A DNA stretch of 15,922 bases from Candidatus Thorarchaeota archaeon SMTZ1-83. Lineage in GTDB: Archaea > Asgardarchaeota > Thorarchaeia > Thorarchaeales > Thorarchaeaceae. Within the stretch, counting starts at the first letter, position 1; each line of letters starts with the position of its first letter. Where the stretch lies: positions 1 through 15,922 of the forward strand of contig LRSK01000183.1 of assembly GCA_001563325.1 (NCBI GenBank). Direction: 5' to 3'. Below are positions 12,446-15,922 of the stretch, piece after piece. Position numbers and translations under genes: made by a program. The notes beneath the pieces were generated by a model that made no database searches, had not been told where the DNA came from, and was given only the letters and a program-made list of their open reading frames with translations.

Positions 12446-13333
12446 ATGAAAGACCCAACGCAAGTCATTGAAGACACTGCTTTTCGTCTTCTCAAGATGG
12501 CTGTAACAAGACTGCCTAAGGATGTTGAAGCTGCATTGAGAGCGGCTCGTGATCGTGAAGACAATGAGACCGCCAAGACTCAGCTCTCAGCAATCATTCA
12601 AAACATGGACATAGCTGACGCCGGAGTTCCGATGTGCCAAGACACAGGCATAATAGTCTTCTATGTCAAAGTTGGCAGCAAATTTCCGTTTACTGATGAC
12701 ATCAAAGAAGCCCTCACCAAAGCCACAAGAAAGGCTACTGCAGAAGTGCCAATCAGGCCTAATGCGGTTAATCCGATTGTGGGGGGCAATTCGGGTGATA
12801 ATACAGGCGTCAAAATCCCATGGATAAACTGGGAGGTCGTATCAGGTGACTCACTCGAAATCATCGCATTCCCCAAAGGCGGAGGAAGCGAGAATGCTTC
12901 TATTGTTGGTATGCTCAAACCCGGAGTGGGACTTACGGGTGTCAAGAAGCTGGTTGTGGATAATGCCATGAGATATATGGGTGAGGCATGTGCTCCAAAC
13001 ATCATCGGTGTTGGGATTGGCGGTGGAGCTGACATCTCAATCAAGATTGCTAAGCAGCAGCTGCTTCGGCCGCTTGATGACAAGCATCCCGAGCCTGAGG
13101 TAGCCAAGATGGAGCAGGAGATCATGGAGGCAATCAATGCCACAGATATTGGTCCAATGGGCCTTGGTGGCAGGACAACAGTTCTAGCAGTAAAGGTCGA
13201 CTACGCTATGCGTCATCCTGCAAGTCTACCTGTGGGAGTGGCTGTTCAGTGTTGGGCCGCAAGGCATAGTAAAGCTGTGATATCCAAAGACCTCGAAGTC
13301 AGTTATATAACACATCCACTGGAGGGCGACTGA
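12446..13333 (+). CDS. class I fumarate hydratase, alpha (N-terminal) subunit
   Basis: 295 residues. With the beta subunit it interconverts fumarate and malate using an oxygen-sensitive [4Fe-4S] cluster. The three cluster cysteines are visible: MCQDTG (Cys64), GEACAPN (Cys182) and VQCWAARH (Cys269). GGGSEN (about 145-150) and IIGVGIGGGADIS (about 186-198) are core motifs. The frame extends to 12359, but the extra 29 residues are not family-like. The ATG at 12446 has GGTGA 5 bases upstream, which fixes the start. The beta gene follows after one base. L-tartrate dehydratase is a close relative; succinate dehydrogenase downstream favours fumarase. Confidence 0.95.
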   Translation: MKDPTQVIEDTAFRLLKMAVTRLPKDVEAALRAARDREDNETAKTQLSAIIQNMDIADAGVPMCQDTGIIVFYVKVGSKFPFTDDIKEALTKATRKATAEVPIRPNAVNPIVGGNSGDNTGVKIPWINWEVVSGDSLEIIAFPKGGGSENASIVGMLKPGVGLTGVKKLVVDNAMRYMGEACAPNIIGVGIGGGADISIKIAKQQLLRPLDDKHPEPEVAKMEQEIMEAINATDIGPMGLGGRTTVLAVKVDYAMRHPASLPVGVAVQCWAARHSKAVISKDLEVSYITHPLEGD

Positions 13334-13334
13334 A

Positions 13335-13943
13335 ATGACTGAATATCACTTTACTACACCAATATCCGAAGAGGAAGCTCGAAAACTGAAAGTCGGAGAT
13401 GTGGTCTATGTCAGTGGTGAGCATGTTTACACAGCACGAGACGAGGCTCACGAACGTGCCTTACATATGTTCGAAAAAGGGGAGAAACCGCCTGTGGATT
13501 TTGAGGGCAGTGTTGTGTATCATGTAGGTCCCGTGGCTTGGCAGAAGGATGGCAAGTGGCAGATAGTTTCAGCTGGTCCTACCACAAGCGTCAGAATGGA
13601 GCTCTTCGAGGATGAATTCCTTCGCAAATACAGGGCACGTATCATCATAGGCAAAGGAGGCATGGGTGAGAAGACTCTGACTGCATTGGAAGAAGTTGGT
13701 GCAGTTTATTGTAGCTTTACAGGTGGCTGTGGTGCCCTCGCAGCCAAGGGCTTGAAGGAAGTTCGAGCGTACGAATGGTCCGATCTTGGCATGCCAGAGG
13801 CACTCTGGGTAATTACTGCTGAGAATTTTGGTCCTCTCTTGGTCACCATGGATTCGCATGGTGGTAGCCTTCACAAGGAAATGAATCAGCGAGTAGCTGC
13901 TCGCAAGGCTGAGGTCTATGCCAAGATCGGAATAAAGGAGTAG
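13335..13943 (+). CDS. class I fumarate hydratase, beta (C-terminal) subunit
   Basis: 202 residues, the normal size. Residues 1-20 (YHFTTPISEEEARKLKVGD) match the family start, followed by a 'VYVSG.VYTARDEAH' segment. AGPTTSVRMELFE (about 76-88) and IIIGKGGMG (about 99-107) form the substrate-binding region. GAVYCSFTGGCGALAAKG and LGMPEALWVI complete the C-terminal half. The ATG at 13335 begins one base after the alpha stop, and the GGAGGG in the end of alpha serves as its ribosome site, so the two subunits are translated together. In bacteria both are one chain (FumA/B); here they are split, as usual in archaea. Confidence 0.95.
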   Translation: MTEYHFTTPISEEEARKLKVGDVVYVSGEHVYTARDEAHERALHMFEKGEKPPVDFEGSVVYHVGPVAWQKDGKWQIVSAGPTTSVRMELFEDEFLRKYRARIIIGKGGMGEKTLTALEEVGAVYCSFTGGCGALAAKGLKEVRAYEWSDLGMPEALWVITAENFGPLLVTMDSHGGSLHKEMNQRVAARKAEVYAKIGIKE

Positions 13944-14008
13944 ACTTTGCACATCATCATCAATCTTTACGCTTGAGGATTACCCACTGAAAGCACATAT
14001 GCAGTACA

Positions 14009-14353
14009 ATGTTGAAGTATCTCATAGTGGGTTTCAGTGCGGTTTCGACCTTGAGAAAGATAGTCCAGGTTGTATATCATGAAGACCCCAAGCTCAAGCT
14101 TGATGTTGCCGTATACTATCCTGACAACGTAGAATACAGAATTCGGTATATACATCCTAGTCATCATGCTGAGATGGAGAATGTATCGAATCTACTGAAA
14201 GGAGTTCAGTTCGACGATCTAAGGATGCTCACAGAATGGCATGGTTTCATGAATGCGCTCAGGATGCTGCCTGACCAATATCTTCGTTCGCGGGATGTAA
14301 TCTATCTCACACGCGCAGGTGCGGTGGTTGAGGAGCACAATGACCATCAATAA
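14009..14353 (+). CDS. hypothetical protein
   Basis: 114 residues. Composition is mixed and globular, with no signal peptide or membrane helix. KLKLDVAVYYPDNVEYRIRYIH looks like two beta strands, followed by helices (EMENVSNLLKG, DLRMLTEWHGFMNALRMLP). The tail is acidic and His-rich. I do not recognise a family. The start is uncertain: no clear ribosome site precedes the ATG at 14009, and GTG or TTG codons inside the first 15 residues are possible. It lies 65 bases after the fumarase beta gene on the same strand, so it may share that transcript. The overlapping minus-strand frame is shorter and less protein-like. Confidence 0.55.
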   Translation: MLKYLIVGFSAVSTLRKIVQVVYHEDPKLKLDVAVYYPDNVEYRIRYIHPSHHAEMENVSNLLKGVQFDDLRMLTEWHGFMNALRMLPDQYLRSRDVIYLTRAGAVVEEHNDHQ

Positions 14354-14501
14354 TCCGCTCACCTTTTCTCTTCTTACGAACTCCGTGTACTAAACGTGCC
14401 CTTGGCTGTGAATTGGAAAACTAGCCTATTCCACTCTCTGGTTGGGTGAAGCGCTGCGATTCACGTTCGCGTGTGCATCTTCCACCTCATATGCAGTCCG
14501 T

Positions 14502-14609
14502 CTAAGTTCCCAATGCCGAAAGAATTGGCACTGAAATCCCATAGAGTGCCACAAAGAGTATTACCAGCACTGCAATGAACAGCAACAGATCCTCCGCGTC
14601 CATTCTCAT
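14502..14609 (-). CDS. very small single-helix membrane protein
   Basis: About 35 residues: MRMDAED, then one hydrophobic helix (LLLFIAVLVILFVALYGISV), then PILSALGT. The frame is open further upstream (to 14705), but the extra part is not protein-like. A TATA box GCTATAAGTG (14644-14653, minus) would start transcription near 14622, just before this ATG; GGGGAT lies shortly upstream. ATG at 14603 is an equally possible start (33 residues). Such small archaeal proteins may be subunits of membrane complexes. The divergent neighbour is the succinate dehydrogenase flavoprotein, so a link with that complex is possible but unproven. Support is position and composition only. Confidence 0.45.
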   Translation of the reverse strand: MRMDAEDLLLFIAVLVILFVALYGISVPILSALGT

Positions 14610-14643
14610 GCATCCCCGGTGACTACAAGCAGTGTATATTATG

Positions 14644-14653
14644 CACTTATAGC
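14644..14653 (-). promoter_or_regulatory. TATA box for the small membrane protein
   Basis: The minus strand reads GCTATAAGTG, about 35-45 bases before the ATG at 14609. It is the best minus-strand TATA match in this gap. Confidence 0.4.
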
Positions 14654-14781
14654 GGTTCCCTATCAAGTAGATTGTGTGCGCATTGACACACAAAAATGGC
14701 GCCAACCCATCCGATGAAAGAATTCTCTATCCAACCATATTCTAGCAAAGGATGTTCTCTTAGTCAACCTCAACAGTAACT

Positions 14782-14840
14782 CTTAAACGGTCGCCGAGTG
14801 CCCGACGGGTCAGGCTAGGAGAAACCTCTCCATCGGAGGA
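14782..14840 (+). promoter_or_regulatory. promoter and leader of the succinate dehydrogenase flavoprotein gene
   Basis: A TATA-like CTTAAAC (14782-14788) would start transcription near 14811. The leader has a 5-bp hairpin GGAGA-AACC-TCTCC (14818-14831), followed at once by the ribosome site GGAGGA (14835-14840), 9 bases before the TTG start at 14850. The hairpin could hinder ribosome access, but it is short. Confidence 0.45.
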
Positions 14841-14849
14841 CTGTAGTAG

Positions 14850-15922
14850 TTGAACTACAAGACAATAATGTGCGATGTTCTCGTTGTGGGTGCTGGCGGT
14901 GCTGGATGCCGTGCGGCCATTGAGGCATCAAAGTACAATCTGGATGTTATCATGCTGAGTAAGGAGCTTCTCGGCAAGGCTCACACAGCCATGGCAGAGG
15001 GTGGCTACAATGTGTCACTTGGGAACGTTGATCCCGACGATAACCCTGAAACTCATTTCAAGGACACAATCGTAGGAGGCAACTATCTCAACAATCAGAA
15101 GCTCGCTGAGATTCTGGTACGTGATGCCTCTGAGAGAATATTCGATCTTGAGGAGTACGGAGCTGTATTTGACAGGACACCTGAGGGCAAAATCGCCCAG
15201 AGACCCTTCGGTAAGCAGTCATGGAGGCGCACAGCTTACGCGTCCGACAGGACCGGTTCTGAAATCATGGTGACCCTTACTGAGGCAGTCAGAAAGACCT
15301 CAATTCGGGTTTTCGATGAGGTATTCGCCACCAAGATTCTCGTAGAAGAAGGCAGAGTTGCAGGTGTGACTGCTATCGATCTGAAGTACGGTGACTATCT
15401 TGTATTTCGTGCCAAGTCTGTTGTCATGGCGACCGGCGGTGCTGGGAGAATCTACGAGGTCACAAGCAATGCACAGCTGGATGTCGGTGATGGTTATGGA
15501 ATGGCCTATGAAGCTGGCTGTGAACTCATCGATATGGAGATGGTTCAATTCCATCCAACTGGTATGGTGAAGCCCGAGTCTGCACGTGGCAGACTAGTCA
15601 CAGAGGCCGTGCGCGGCGAGGGCGGAATACTTCTGAACAGTGAGGGTGAGCGCTTCATGAACCGATATTATCCTGAGGTCATGGAGCTTGCAGGAAGAGA
15701 CCAAGTTGCAAGGTCGATTATGACGGAAGTCCTCGAAGGCCGAGGATCACCCGATGGGGGAGTCTTTCTTAGTATAGCACACCTCCCGAAGACCATAATC
15801 GAGTTTCGACTTGAGAGCATGATAGAGCAGTTCGAGGACGCAGGAGTCGACATCAGGGACGAGCCAATGCAGGTTTCTCCAACAGCGCATCACTTCATGG
15901 GTGGCATCAAGATAGACGAGGA
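14850..15922 (+). CDS. sdhA: succinate dehydrogenase/fumarate reductase flavoprotein subunit (partial)
   Basis: The first 357 codons are in the window. It oxidises succinate or reduces fumarate and is normally membrane-associated with an Fe-S subunit. The N-terminal FAD motif is DVLVVGAGGAGCRAA (9-23). GKAHTAMAEGG (42-52) keeps the His (His45) at the place where related enzymes bind FAD covalently. FHPTG (His235) and TEAVRGEGG are active-site motifs. RFMNRYYPEVMELAGRDQVAR is also standard. The start is TTG at 14850: GGAGGA ends 9 bases upstream and a TAG closes the frame just before it. The ATG at 14868 would remove residues before the FAD motif and lies 27 bases from the SD. The Fe-S subunit is not in view. 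SdhA, FrdA and thiol-dependent TfrA cannot be told apart from this part. Confidence 0.95.
   Translation, partial: MNYKTIMCDVLVVGAGGAGCRAAIEASKYNLDVIMLSKELLGKAHTAMAEGGYNVSLGNVDPDDNPETHFKDTIVGGNYLNNQKLAEILVRDASERIFDLEEYGAVFDRTPEGKIAQRPFGKQSWRRTAYASDRTGSEIMVTLTEAVRKTSIRVFDEVFATKILVEEGRVAGVTAIDLKYGDYLVFRAKSVVMATGGAGRIYEVTSNAQLDVGDGYGMAYEAGCELIDMEMVQFHPTGMVKPESARGRLVTEAVRGEGGILLNSEGERFMNRYYPEVMELAGRDQVARSIMTEVLEGRGSPDGGVFLSIAHLPKTIIEFRLESMIEQFEDAGVDIRDEPMQVSPTAHHFMGGIKIDE

Noticed and set aside
12661..13143. Minus-strand frame of 160 codons
   Set aside because: It lies wholly inside fumarase alpha and has no motif or ribosome site.
13967..14167. Minus-strand frame of 66 codons
   Set aside because: Overlaps the better-supported hypothetical gene at 14009 and lacks protein-like features.

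Overview
The window is archaeal. Evidence: a tRNA gene carrying a 30-nt intron that folds into a bulge-helix-bulge, two tRNAs with encoded CCA, an archaeal-type NEMF/Rqc2 homologue, a two-subunit class I fumarase, CBS proteins with a zinc ribbon, AMMECR1, a prepilin/preflagellin-type peptidase, TATA-like boxes upstream of several genes, and several TTG starts backed by Shine-Dalgarno (SD) sites. An EMC6/Rab5IP-like membrane protein and the moderate base composition lean towards an Asgard lineage (Thorarchaeota-like), but that placement is inference only.

Layout. 1-2340: the last codons of a membrane-anchored protein, a small secreted and anchored protein (minus), a GufA-type ZIP metal transporter (minus), and a divergent membrane-anchored protein; an 18-bp perfect palindrome lies between the last two. 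2355-3118: tRNA(CAT) on minus, a small thioredoxin-fold protein, and tRNA-Glu(TTC) with its intron in the T-loop. 3279-4352: a DUF362 protein with a probable C-terminal winged helix. 4415-8778: a minus-strand run, in transcription order CBS-zinc ribbon protein, four-CBS protein, dihydroorotase, AMMECR1, NadC. 8909-10936: the NEMF/RqcH homologue, divergent from the EMC6-like gene (11014-11361) across a palindromic TATA box. 11358-11861: an A24-family prepilin peptidase, tail to tail with the EMC6-like gene.

11900-12355 has no convincing protein gene but is dense in hairpins on the minus strand and looks like a structured RNA of unresolved family. It appears to share an AT-rich promoter box with the divergent fumarase genes. 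12446-13943: fumarase alpha and beta. 14009-14353: an unknown small protein. 14502-14609: a tiny single-helix membrane protein (minus). 14850-end: the flavoprotein subunit of succinate dehydrogenase/fumarate reductase, cut by the window edge.

How the genes fit together. Fumarase and the succinate/fumarate flavoprotein catalyse adjacent steps between succinate, fumarate and malate. Dihydroorotase and NadC belong to pyrimidine and NAD synthesis and sit in one run with CBS proteins, which commonly bind adenine nucleotides. NEMF and the EMC6-like protein link ribosome rescue with membrane-protein biogenesis through a shared promoter region. No CRISPR array, insertion sequence or prophage gene was seen.
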